Assembly (NCBI RefSeq): GCF_003286085.1
Contig: NW_020825424.1
Location: 186,001-250,000 of the forward strand
Direction: 5' to 3'
DNA from: Drosophila persimilis
Lineage: Eukaryota > Arthropoda > Insecta > Diptera > Drosophilidae
DNA length: 64,000 bases
Position numbers and translations under genes: made by a program. Each line of letters starts with the position of its first letter. Positions within the stretch are counted from its first letter, which is position 1. Below are positions 55,445 through 63,367 of this stretch, in pieces. The notes below the pieces were generated by a model. That model did no database searches and was not told where the DNA came from. It saw nothing but the letters and a program-made list of their open reading frames with translations.

Positions 55445-55712
55445 TTACCCTGTGACATGTGACGTGGAAGGTTGATTCTGATTTGATGGAGGAGAAGGAC
55501 TCTCTTGGGGTGGTGACAACGCGAGACTATTAGCCGACACTGTGTATCGATGCAATAATGTATGATGTGAGCGGCTGCACCCTCGACATTTATTGGATTT
55601 GCATTTTACAACAACGTGGCCTTTTCGCAGACAATTAATGCATAGGGATGCCGACTTAGCAAACTCAAACCTTTGCATCACCGAGAGACGCGAAAATGAA
55701 GGGCAATTTGAC
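55445..55712 (-). pseudogene. gag: BEL-B2 gag, only the C-terminal zinc-knuckle part
   Basis: Keeps SNCPSFSRLSVMQRF, the knuckle CINCLRKGHVVVKC and CRGCSRSHHTLLH, where BEL-B1 has CRVC. About 20 bp are missing near 55453 relative to BEL-B1 (18035), shifting the join to protease. Upstream of 55712 the rest of gag, over 1 kb, is deleted and replaced by short-repeat sequence. Confidence 0.88.
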
Positions 55713-55830
55713 AGTGATTGCAGTAAACGAAAGATGTATGTATGTATGTACATATAACTGTTGCGTAGCGGTTCACATATGTATGTCTGTTTGGGTCGAT
55801 ATGTATGTATGTATTTATGTTTTTAGTTAT
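55713..55830. repeat. TATG microsatellite-rich junction in BEL-B2
   Basis: TATGTATGTATGTACATATA and similar tracts at 55733-55815 fill the place of the deleted gag. Sequence similar to the BEL-B1 leader resumes at about 55820 (TTTAGTTATATTTATGC). Confidence 0.6.
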
Positions 55831-55966
55831 ATTTATGCAATTACTAACAAAATGCATGCAATCAAGCTCTACTATATATGTATCATACGTCTGTGCCTAG
55901 AATTGAAGGCGATGTGCAATGTTTTCAGCACAAGACACCTCAAAGAGAGATCTGAATGTCTTTTGC

Positions 55967-56056
55967 TCAGCCTTCAATTTTCTGCACAAATACCTCTGAT
56001 TCCTCTTTTGGATCTTTGAATCCAACTGCTACTTTACTGTCTTTTTCGCAGGGCAT
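55967..56056 (-). CDS. Short leader ORF of BEL-B2, 29 codons
   Basis: ATG at 56056, stop at 55967; begins MPCEKDSKVAVGF and ends VFVQKIEG. It differs from the BEL-B1 ORF at two residues and remains open although the leader just upstream lost about 30 bp. Function unknown. Confidence 0.3.
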   Translation of the reverse strand: MPCEKDSKVAVGFKDPKEESEVFVQKIEG

Positions 56057-56234
56057 CCCTCGGCGGTTTGCGCGACCGACGCGATGATATTTTACAAAAA
56101 AATTGATTGCCGATTGCACACACACACGACGCGGGCAACGAATATGTTTGCATATGTATACTGCAATTTCTTGTGTCACTATCACTTGTTTTTTGTTGCC
56201 TATAATTCACTTTACAGTCCACCCGGGGGCGCCA

Positions 56235-56411
56235 TGAAAAATTAGAAGAGTTTTTCTAATCAGTTACCGAAAACTTTGGGTGGCTGTAATTTAAATTATT
56301 TATTTGGCGGGGCGAAAAACTTGATACGCTCGATCTATTTCAAGGTTGGCGAACAACTATATTTTCTTCTATAACTAATAATTGTGGCCATGGATGGAAG
56401 GTCACGCAACA
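56235..56411 (-). repeat. BEL-B2 5' LTR, internally deleted, 177 bp
   Basis: TGAAAAATTAG at 56235; at about 56369 the sequence jumps from TATATTTTCTT to CTATAACTAATAATTG, omitting about 134 bp that include the GAGCGAGAGAGCGAG tract. The end GGTCACGCAACA is kept. The primer-site sequence is directly to its left. Loss of the middle would remove much of the presumed promoter region. Confidence 0.9.
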
Positions 56412-56717
56412 AAACTCCTTTCCTTGATCAGATTGAATATTTTTAGGTTTATGTTTAGATATTTTTAATATTTTCTTCAATGCTGATAAAACATCTAAAG
56501 CTGTTTTAGACTTAACGGGAACTGCATATGCAAACTTCGAGAACGTGTCAATTACTGTCAGCACGTACCTATATCTTTTGTTTTCCTTATAAAAGGGTAT
56601 CATTTCAACTAAATCGATTTGCCACGTGTCATTAATTCCCTTTTGTACGAATTTACGACGAATAAAATTTCTTCTAGCAGGCTTATGTATTTCATTAACA
56701 ACTTGTTGCTTACTCAT
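56412..56717 (-). pseudogene. Polinton integrase, N-terminal part
   Basis: Starts at ATG 56717 (MSKQQVVNEIHKPARRNF). The catalytic core begins with WQIDLVEM (first Asp), then VIDTFSKFAYAVP and IQSDQGKEF (second Asp), where BEL-B2 interrupts the gene. The N-terminal zinc-binding domain is hardly recognisable in this short start, so some N-terminal sequence may be missing. The gene continues at 51245-50624. Confidence 0.9.
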
Positions 56718-56750
56718 TTTTAATATAATTTTTTATTTTCTATTGTTATG

Positions 56751-57421
56751 TTAGGATGATTGCATATTTAAAAGTGTTTGCTTATACTCAAGAACATCGC
56801 GTTTTATTTGATTACACATTTTTTTGGAAATTTCAAAGCATAAACGGGTTAAATCTATTTGCACATTTCTATCATAAGTACCGTCTAAATCAGCTAGTTG
56901 AACATCAAATTTTTGTAAGGCTGCACACTTAGGAATAATATTATTATAGTAGAGGTATATAATTTGTTGCTTAAGTATCGTATTCCAACATAAAAATGTG
57001 GTAAAAAAATGCCTAATCTTAAAAACGATCTCCAGGACTCACTATCAAATTCAATTTTATTTCCAAACTGATTTATTATAAACACATACTGCTTATCTGA
57101 TTTTCGAAATCTAAAATTACACTTAATTGTGGGTAATAATGGATGGTCTATAATTGTATCAGGCATCAAAAAATCATACTGATCAAGTTTCAATTGGATA
57201 TACTCCTTGTATGTAACCAATTGCATCCATTCATCTTTATCTAAACCGACGAAATTGTTTTTGCTTTGCTGCATCCATATCATTGGAGTGAATTTTCTTG
57301 TAGTTGAAAAACCGCATTTAAGTTTTAAATTATGTACCACATAATATTCGAGACCGAAAATGACTTCGTGATCCTGCTTCTTTCTAGTGGACCTAATTCT
57401 TTTTGATTGAAGCGTGTCCAT
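56751..57421 (-). pseudogene. Polinton gene of unknown function, frameshifted near its end
   Basis: ATG 57421 (MDTLQSKRIRST) opens a frame to 56894, but after SWRSFLRLG the protein looks random. Another frame carries a plausible C-terminus, from FLCWNTILKQQIIYLYYNN through KFDVQLADLDGTYDR to EYKQTLLNMQSS, ending at a TAA at 56751-56753. A small indel near 57000 explains this. The gene ends 33 bp before the integrase start, same strand. N-terminal residues are basic; no catalytic motif is recognised. It occupies the place of one of the unassigned Polinton genes. Confidence 0.6.
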
Positions 57422-57470
57422 TTGGGTTGAATGCTTTTGTAAAACTAAGAACTCTTACTAAATTGGGCTG

Positions 57471-57507
57471 TATATAAAGGAGATAGGCATCAACGACTCA
57501 TTCAGTT
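57471..57507 (+). promoter_or_regulatory. Core promoter: TATA box and initiator
   Basis: TATATAAAGG at 57471-57480 is followed, with the initiator A 33 bp downstream, by ATTCAGTTTC (TCAGTT at 57502-57507), which fits the Drosophila initiator consensus. The ATG of the next gene is at 57530. The divergent gene starts at 57421, so this 109-bp interval serves both directions, though a minus-strand TATA box is not evident. Confidence 0.7.
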
Positions 57508-57529
57508 TCTTACAAAATCTCAAACCAAC

Positions 57530-58045
57530 ATGAACACAATCGACAGGAATTCAAGCGTTATAGTTGATTTTCAATATGTCTTTGGAAATAATAAACAACT
57601 TTTTATTAAGTAATTGGCTTTTATGCAAACCGGAACAGTAACACCAAACTTCTTTCATTTCAAACCACCATATCATCTGAATGAATTGGATAATGAAATG
57701 ATTAAACAACAAAATATTAATCGTCAAACCATAAATGGATTGGAATGGTCAGATGGTGAAATATCATATTTAAGTTTAGGTGAAATACTTTCACCACAAA
57801 ATAGATTTAGCACCGTTATTGTACGTGGTGAAATTAAAAAAAAGTTTTTATCTAAGTATTTAACAAATAATATTATTGATATCGATATTGGAAAACGTCT
57901 CACATTTTATCCAAATTTTTTTACAAACTGTAGAATCTACAAAAAAATTCCTCTTAGATGTGCTCTAAATAATTTATTTAAGCTATTTGTTATCTTGGAA
58001 AATTCTACCTACGCTATCTACTGTAATGGTGACTCATATGTTTAG
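57530..58045 (+). pseudogene. Polinton exonuclease-like protein, one nonsense codon
   Basis: ATG at 57530 just below the TATA/initiator promoter. The first 27 codons (with SVIVDFQYVFGNNKQLFIK) end in TAA at 57611-57613, and the same frame continues LAFMQTGTVTPNFFHFKPPY to 58045. The pattern of a strand with VD(F/V)Q, a short hairpin and then F(I)KxLA is that of an RNase H-fold, DEDD exonuclease-like family that I associate with arthropod mobile elements; this is recognition by pattern only. HINGLEW-like and DGEISY segments follow. About 170 residues with the stop read through. Confidence 0.55.
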
Positions 58046-58089
58046 ATTTTCAGTTTATATTCAGCACTTGTAGTAACTAGTTGTTTAAA

Positions 58090-58230
58090 ATGGATTCATT
58101 TAAGCGTTTGTTTGAAAAGGATCCTCACAAAAGCGGATACACACAAGTTGTTTATTGTAATTATTGCCGCTCTGATACTGACTTAGAAAAAAACTGCCCC
58201 AAAAAGCGCGATCAGGAGACGCGTAATTAG
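58090..58230 (+). CDS. Small Cys-rich Polinton protein, 46 aa
   Basis: ATG at 58090, TAG ending at 58230. The product starts MDSFKRLFEKDP and has VVYCNYCRSD and KNCPKKRDQ, so CxxC plus a further Cys 10 residues later, a minimal zinc-ribbon-like pattern. It sits between two clear genes with normal spacing (59 bp to the ATPase) and an AT-rich upstream. It could be a DNA- or capsid-binding peptide, or chance. Confidence 0.4.
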   Translation: MDSFKRLFEKDPHKSGYTQVVYCNYCRSDTDLEKNCPKKRDQETRN

Positions 58231-58289
58231 AATATCTTAGATGTTAGAAAACATTTATAAAATATTAATAAATAAAACATAACCCAAAA

Positions 58290-59201
58290 ATGTTTAAGCA
58301 ATTTATACATCCTTTTACAATGCTTATTTGCGGACCTTCAGGATCTGGTAAGACAACGTTTTTAGAAAATTTAATAAACAAAAGGAATGATTTGCTGAGC
58401 ATTTCAATTAATCGAATAATTTGGTGTTATGGAGAGGAGCATGCTAAGCCAAATTTTAATACCATCGAATACTATAAAGGAGTTCCCGAAACAATTGAAA
58501 ATGAAAATCATGAGCCTATTCTTTTAATACTAGATGACTTAATGATGGGTGCATTTAATAAAAATGTCTGTGAGCTATTTACAAAAGGATCACACCACAG
58601 GAATTTATCCGTAATAATGGTTACACAAAATATATTTCATAAATCATCACATACTCGAGATATTTCACTAAACACAAAATACATCGTTGCGTTCAAAAAT
58701 CCTAGGGATAAGCTACAATTTCAATGCTTAGCAAGACAAATTTATCCTGAAAATTCTCAGGAGCTCTTCAGAATATATAAGGAGGTGACAGATGAACCAC
58801 ATGGTTATTTACTTATTGATCTTACTCAGGGAATAAATGATCTCCTTAGATTTCGTACACATAATTTTAATTCTGAGTATACAGTTTGCTTTTCAGATGA
58901 AAATGGTAAATGGAAAATGGAAAATAATAAACTTCGAAATGCAATTATAAGTAATTGTGACATTGAGTTAGTAAAAGCATTAGTGGAGATAGTGTTGAAT
59001 ACTCTACGAGGAAATCATAAGATATCAAAAAAGCAACTATATGCTCTAAAAAAGTATAAAAATGCATTACGTCTTATTTCATGTCCAAAACGGTCAATAA
59101 ATTCTAAGAGAAAAGTTCTCATCCAAAAAGGAGGATTTTTACCTGTTTTAATAAGTTCATTGCTTTCGGTGATTATTGGTAAATTTAGGAACAATGCTTA
59201 A
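58290..59201 (+). CDS. Polinton genome-packaging ATPase, intact
   Basis: 303 residues from ATG 58290. Walker A GPSGSGKTTF is at residues 15-24, Walker B ILLILDDLM at about 83-91, and sensor-like VIMVTQNIF at about 111-119. This is the FtsK/HerA-superfamily (A32-like) ATPase of Polintons and related double-jelly-roll viruses, which pumps genome into the capsid. The C-terminal third is basic and ends in a hydrophobic stretch (FLPVLISSLLSVIIGKF). The length is close to normal for the family and there is no interruption. Confidence 0.93.
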   Translation: MFKQFIHPFTMLICGPSGSGKTTFLENLINKRNDLLSISINRIIWCYGEEHAKPNFNTIEYYKGVPETIENENHEPILLILDDLMMGAFNKNVCELFTKGSHHRNLSVIMVTQNIFHKSSHTRDISLNTKYIVAFKNPRDKLQFQCLARQIYPENSQELFRIYKEVTDEPHGYLLIDLTQGINDLLRFRTHNFNSEYTVCFSDENGKWKMENNKLRNAIISNCDIELVKALVEIVLNTLRGNHKISKKQLYALKKYKNALRLISCPKRSINSKRKVLIQKGGFLPVLISSLLSVIIGKFRNNA

Positions 59202-59484
59202 AAATAAGCATCAATTAACCAAAGTTATTTTAATGCATCCGAATGCATATCAAAAATTGGTAAATAATGCCCAGAAAAACGATTTAATAAATATAACGTT
59301 TTTGCCTATTTTAAATGATAAAAAACTAGTGACTTTAATAAATGGATTAAAATACGTCAAGAATTGTGTTACTATCAAAATAAAAAAAGAAATAAGACAA
59401 TGCATATACGAACTACGCAGAACAAACGACTTTCATCACCTCAAAGCATTGGAATACAAACACAAGACGAGTCAGTTTGGTTAG
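59194..59484 (+). CDS. Polinton small gene, unknown, 96 aa
   Basis: ATG 59194, overlapping the last codons of the ATPase gene by 8 bp. Product MLKNKHQLTKVIL..., basic, with a likely alpha-helical middle. Its 3' part overlaps the next frame (59400-59801) by 85 bp. The two may be separate genes or one gene with a frameshift. I do not recognise it. Confidence 0.45.
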   Translation: MLKNKHQLTKVILMHPNAYQKLVNNAQKNDLINITFLPILNDKKLVTLINGLKYVKNCVTIKIKKEIRQCIYELRRTNDFHHLKALEYKHKTSQFG

Positions 59485-59801
59485 ATGTAAAACCTAACAC
59501 TTCCATTCTTAACAATAAAAATAATGGGTCCTCAAAAAAGGAACTCTCTATCACAAATGAGTTCTCTGATTTACCTAACGACATCGATGATGAAGATTTT
59601 CTGACCGAAAAATCTTTCAACTCAAAACCTAATAAGCGTAAAGTTGAGGATACTTCATTTTTAGACACTCAAGCATCAAAAAAATCAGCATTGACTAAAG
59701 TGAAGCTTACTGATAAACAGCGAAAGCTAAGAGTAAAACCTAAGAGGTATAAAAGTGAATCAAATCCATTTCAAGACTTGAAATACGTAAGTGGACGATA
59801 A
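59400..59801 (+). CDS. Polinton gene, unknown, basic and acidic segments, 133 aa
   Basis: ATG at 59400 (MHIRTTQNKRL). Contains an acidic stretch (NDIDDEDFLTEKSF) and a lysine/arginine-rich end (KQRKLRVKPKRYKSESNPF). It lies between the ATPase and the penton-like gene. The hydrophilic, disordered appearance suits an accessory structural or DNA-binding protein, but no family is recognised. Confidence 0.5.
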   Translation: MHIRTTQNKRLSSPQSIGIQTQDESVWLDVKPNTSILNNKNNGSSKKELSITNEFSDLPNDIDDEDFLTEKSFNSKPNKRKVEDTSFLDTQASKKSALTKVKLTDKQRKLRVKPKRYKSESNPFQDLKYVSGR

Positions 59802-59906
59802 AAGTTGATGAGGGCTGTTAGAAACAGTAAGGCCGTGCAAATTGGAAAAAACAAAATTAATTGGTTTTCCTATAATTAATAAACTGCAAAGAACGTAGAA
59901 CTAAAA

Positions 59907-60458
59907 ATGGTAAATGTAACAGAGTTTTTCGTGACATTACTTAGTAATGATTCGTTAAATGTATATCATGATAACGTTAAGTGTGCATTTACAAACATTG
60001 TAAATATTCCTGAAAACATGAACGATGACTGGGAAGTAGGAATTACAGACTTATATCTAAATAAATGTATAAAAAGCAGGCCTGAGAATACCTCAATCGC
60101 ATCTGAAGAAACAACAGAATTCGTTATTACCTTAGTAAATGGAGAAACATTTCGATATGAAAATGAGTCAATAGAGTCTAAACAGTTTCAAAATGGTTTG
60201 ATTTTTGTTTACTCTGACATTATCAAACCAAGATGTGTTGGAAATAAAAGACCTCGATGTCTTCGAGTATTACATTATAATGGAAAAGAGCAACTTATAC
60301 AATTCAACAATATTGAATATTATCCCATTGAAATATGGTCTCCAAAAGAAATTTCGATCTTAATTACCGATTCCAAAGGGTATAAAGTACCATTTGAATC
60401 TTCAGCAATTCCAATTTTTGTTACCCTTCACTTTAAAAAACGAAAAGAAATGCTATAA
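59907..60458 (+). CDS. Polinton penton-like minor capsid protein, intact
   Basis: 183 residues from ATG 59907. The N-terminus FFVTLLSNDSLNVYHDNV, then FTNIVNIPENM and DDWEVGITDLYL, is the pattern of Polinton minor capsid proteins with a single jelly roll, where a W-E-V-(G/A)-(L/I) strand follows a proline-rich turn. Later DSKGYKVPF and PIFVTLHFKKR fit the last strands. It would form the vertices with the major capsid protein encoded downstream. It is uninterrupted. Confidence 0.8.
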   Translation: MVNVTEFFVTLLSNDSLNVYHDNVKCAFTNIVNIPENMNDDWEVGITDLYLNKCIKSRPENTSIASEETTEFVITLVNGETFRYENESIESKQFQNGLIFVYSDIIKPRCVGNKRPRCLRVLHYNGKEQLIQFNNIEYYPIEIWSPKEISILITDSKGYKVPFESSAIPIFVTLHFKKRKEML

Positions 60459-60504
60459 ATAATACTGTAAAGATGTAAATTTATTCAGAGTAGAAATAAC
60501 CATC

Positions 60505-60966
60505 ATGACGAAATCTTATCAACAATATTATTTAAATCAGTGTGGAGGAGGGTTGAATCATATAGGAAGTCTTTATGTTTCACCCAGAGTTATCCAACAA
60601 GGTAGAGGAATTAGGAACTTTTTTAGTGGTCTTTTTAATTACATAAAACCACTATTCCTTTCGGGGATAAACGCTATTAAAAACCAAGCTTCTGAGACTG
60701 GAAAGGCAGTAATAAATGAGTTTGGTCGAAAACCTTTAAGAACTATTATCCAAGAACAAAGTAAAATTGCTTTGCAAAACCTGTCAAATAAAGCCATTAA
60801 TAAGTTAACCCGATTCCAGAATGGGGCAGGTAAAAAGAATAAAAAGAGAAGGTCTAGGAAAAAACTATCTCATTTATCATCTAAAGAAGGAAGCAAACAT
60901 ACGAGGTCGAGAACCAAAAAAAAAAAAATCAACAAAGAAATTAACTATAAGAGACATTTTTTCTAA
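60505..60966 (+). CDS. Polinton small basic capsid-associated protein, 153 aa
   Basis: ATG 60505. N-terminal GGG and GRGIRNFFSGLFNYIKPLF (amphipathic segment) precede helices (RKPLRTIIQEQSKIALQNLS) and a strongly basic tail (KKNKKRRSRKK and further). A glycine-rich start, an amphipathic helix and a basic end just before the major capsid gene recall the membrane-lytic and core proteins of adenovirus-like capsids. No direct family match can be shown. It ends 6 bp before the next ATG. Confidence 0.6.
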   Translation: MTKSYQQYYLNQCGGGLNHIGSLYVSPRVIQQGRGIRNFFSGLFNYIKPLFLSGINAIKNQASETGKAVINEFGRKPLRTIIQEQSKIALQNLSNKAINKLTRFQNGAGKKNKKRRSRKKLSHLSSKEGSKHTRSRTKKKKINKEINYKRHFF

Positions 60967-60972
60967 ATCAAA

Positions 60973-62262
60973 ATGACCACCCATATTGAATGTATGAAAA
61001 GCGAATTGGATCTCTTTGAACCACATCCTACACAAAGCTCTATTCTGAGAACAGAAGAAGTTTCATATAACCCCATAGCTTCGTTGGACAGTGCTTCTTC
61101 AATTGAATTCGTTTGCTTAGGAAATGGGGAAACATATCGAGACCTATCAAGTGTTTACTTAAGACTTGTTGTGCAACTAAGAAAAAGTGATAATACCAAC
61201 ATTGAAGGAAACGATGTTGGAGTAGTGAATAATATTTTGCATTCAATGTTTAGAAGTTCGTCCGTATATTTAAATAATATTTTGGTTTCTCAGAGTGATA
61301 ATAACTATCATTATAGATCGTATTTGCAAACGATTTTAAACTATGGCAGTGATGCCAGTGAAAGTCACTTAGCCAATCAAGGTTATTATCCTAATTATGG
61401 TAAATTATTATCTGGTAGATACGTTAACACCGATGGATCCATTATGCTCAAAAAAATTTTTCAAAACAGTAATAAGGTTGAACTATTCGGAAAAGTTCAT
61501 GGAGATATATTTAATCAACCAAAACTGCTTATAAATGTAGATTTGAGGATTACTTTTAACATTGAAAAAACAGCATTTTATTTAATGGAATCTGAAACTG
61601 AATCAAATCTTAAAATATTGGAGGCCCAACTATTCATGAACCACATAACTATTAATCCGAGCATTTTATTGGCTCATCATCATGTTTTACAAACTAAAAA
61701 TGCCATTTATCCATACAGCAAAGTTCAAGTAAAATCATTTACAATATATCCAGGAAATAATACATTATCAATTGACAATGCAGTTATTGGACAGCTTCCC
61801 AATTTTTTGGTTTTTTGCATGGTAAAAAACAAATCATATTCTGGAAATCGGGCATTAAACCCCTTCCATTTTGAACATTTTAAAATTCAACGCTTTAATC
61901 TATTGGTTAATGGAGTACAAGTACCATCGCAGGCGGTTGAGTTTGATTTCTCGAACTCTGAAAATGCTCAAAGCTCTAGCGGATATAATATGCTATTCAG
62001 ATCAAGTGGAATAAAACATTATGATCGAGGCTTACAAATTACAAAGGAAATGTTTGATAAAAATAGTTTTATATTAGCATTTGACCTAACAGCAGACCAT
62101 CACAATTCAACTGTATGCTCAAAGTTAATATCACAAGGAGCCATCCGAATTGAAGGACGATTTTCGGAGCCTCTTATAGAAGCAGTTACTTGTCTGGTAT
62201 ACTGTGAATATGACTCAATGATTGATATTGATAAACATAGAAATATTCGTGTTCTATTGTAA
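60973..62262 (+). CDS. Polinton major capsid protein, double jelly roll, intact
   Basis: 429 residues from ATG 60973, uninterrupted. N-terminal SELDLFEPHPTQSSIL leads to SIEFVCLGNGETYRDLSSVY and VNNILHSMFRSSSVYLNN, then NYHYRSYLQTILNY, all characteristic of Polinton major capsid proteins. It is shorter than the longest family members. Its co-occurrence with ATPase, penton and protease genes supports the assignment. It would build the hexon shell of a virion-like particle. Confidence 0.88.
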   Translation: MTTHIECMKSELDLFEPHPTQSSILRTEEVSYNPIASLDSASSIEFVCLGNGETYRDLSSVYLRLVVQLRKSDNTNIEGNDVGVVNNILHSMFRSSSVYLNNILVSQSDNNYHYRSYLQTILNYGSDASESHLANQGYYPNYGKLLSGRYVNTDGSIMLKKIFQNSNKVELFGKVHGDIFNQPKLLINVDLRITFNIEKTAFYLMESETESNLKILEAQLFMNHITINPSILLAHHHVLQTKNAIYPYSKVQVKSFTIYPGNNTLSIDNAVIGQLPNFLVFCMVKNKSYSGNRALNPFHFEHFKIQRFNLLVNGVQVPSQAVEFDFSNSENAQSSSGYNMLFRSSGIKHYDRGLQITKEMFDKNSFILAFDLTADHHNSTVCSKLISQGAIRIEGRFSEPLIEAVTCLVYCEYDSMIDIDKHRNIRVLL

Positions 62263-62264
62263 AA

Positions 62265-62694
62265 ATGAATACATTACAAATCGATAAGAATTTTTAAAGG
62301 AGTTTATCCCTCTGATCAGCTGACTCAAGTAATTTCGAAATATCCTGCTTTAATAATAGCAAACACAGATTCTTCAAGCTATTCAGGAACTCATTGGGTT
62401 GCTTTTTACTTTGAAAACAAATATTCAGCCGAATTTTTTGATTCATATGGTCAATATCCTCAAAATAAAGAATTTTTAAAAATATTAAGGAAAAATTCCA
62501 TAAAGTTTACATTTAATAAACAACCACTGCAAGGTTATTTTTCAAATACATGCGGTCATTACTGTATCCTATATGAAATATTTAAAAGCAGCAAAAAAAC
62601 ATTAAATTGTTTTTTAAAACAATTTAAGAAAAATGATTTTTACTATAATGATAAGTTAATAATAAAAATGTTTAAGAAAATTAGTTTAAAATAA
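62265..62694 (+). pseudogene. Polinton adenain-like cysteine protease, 5' frameshift
   Basis: ATG 62265 gives only 10 codons before TAA (62295-62297). The conserved protein lies in another frame, starting about IFKGVYPSDQL and running to TAA 62692-62694. Catalytic elements are visible: THWVAFYF (His), FFDSYGQYP (Asp), the Gln region LQGYFSN, and TCGHYCILYEIF (Cys). This is the C48/adenain fold that matures capsid proteins. A small indel near 62295 disconnects the start from the body, so it is probably not made. Confidence 0.82.
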
Positions 62695-63367
62695 AACACA
62701 ATATTATTTCAGAGACATTTAAGATGTTTATTGAATTTTTGAGCTGGGATATTCGCTTCTAGCTCTTGCTTAAGCCGGTTGCGTTTTTTTTCTTGCTCCC
62801 GCATTCTCCGCCCTTTGCCTAAATATCATACAACATTGTTGTGACTTTGTTTTGATATATTATCGCATCTCTTTAATTTGATTCTACTTTGTGTTAACCA
62901 CCAGTGTTTTGTTAGTAAACAAGTGTTTAATATAAATTCAATATTGCAATCGTAACGCATCGGACTCGTGCAGGCAATTTGTTATTGTTTTTTTGCTCAG
63001 TCTGCTTTTCGTTATCGCTTCTTCGGTGTGCACTGTTCTCGCGCATCAGCGTTTGCATCGCCCACACTCTCTCGTGAGCATAAACGGGACTGCTCGAATT
63101 GTTGCTCTCACTCTCTCTGGATTGCTTATACTCTCCCTCTCTGTGGACTTTTCTTTTGTGTCTCTGCTTTGGTAAGTTTACTGCTCGTTTTCTGCACTTC
63201 GTTGGATCATCTGCTTTGAATTATTGCTGCTGCAGCTGATTGTCTGGCTCGCTCTGCTGTCTGCTCTCCTACTTTACCTGCGATCTAACTCCGCTCTTTT
63301 ATTATTCGTGCACAGTGATTCTATTGCTGTCAATTTTTGCCGGCTGAATGATCTAATCTCGAAACGC
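62695..63367. other. Right flank of Polinton and 5' region of non-LTR element
   Basis: No credible gene. From about 62960 the pattern TCTCGCGCATCAGCG and CACACTCTCTCGTGAGC with CT-rich stretches resembles the 5' untranslated region of a non-LTR retrotransposon, given the ORF1 that follows. The border between Polinton and this element lies somewhere in 62695-62960 and shows no terminal inverted repeat. Confidence 0.4.

Larger units (their letters stand above)
51246..56411 (-). mobile_element. BEL-B2, BEL/Pao retrotransposon nested in Polinton integrase
   Basis: Flanked by a 5-bp duplication AAACT (51241-51245 and 56412-56416). It is the same family as BEL-B1, with close identity through pol. 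Left LTR complete, right LTR internally deleted, first two thirds of gag deleted, pol almost intact. Taking the insertion as a unit, the integrase frame lines up across it, so BEL-B2 arrived when that part of the integrase was uninterrupted. Confidence 0.93.
46585..62694. mobile_element. Maverick/Polinton, gene-complete but decayed, BEL-B2 nested inside
   Basis: Minimum extent defined by genes. The set is diagnostic: family-B DNA polymerase, retroviral-type integrase, FtsK/HerA-type packaging ATPase, adenain-like protease, and major and penton capsid proteins. Genes run rightward except integrase and its neighbour, which run left from a divergent promoter region at about 57.45 kb. The AT-rich sequence contrasts with the Ulysses-like element. 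Without the 5.2-kb BEL-B2 insertion and its target duplication it is about 10.9 kb, short of typical Polintons of 15-20 kb, which fits missing ends and terminal repeats. Confidence 0.93.

Noticed and set aside
59176-59484. Start of the small Polinton gene at 59176
   Set aside because: That codon is TTG; the first ATG in frame is at 59194.
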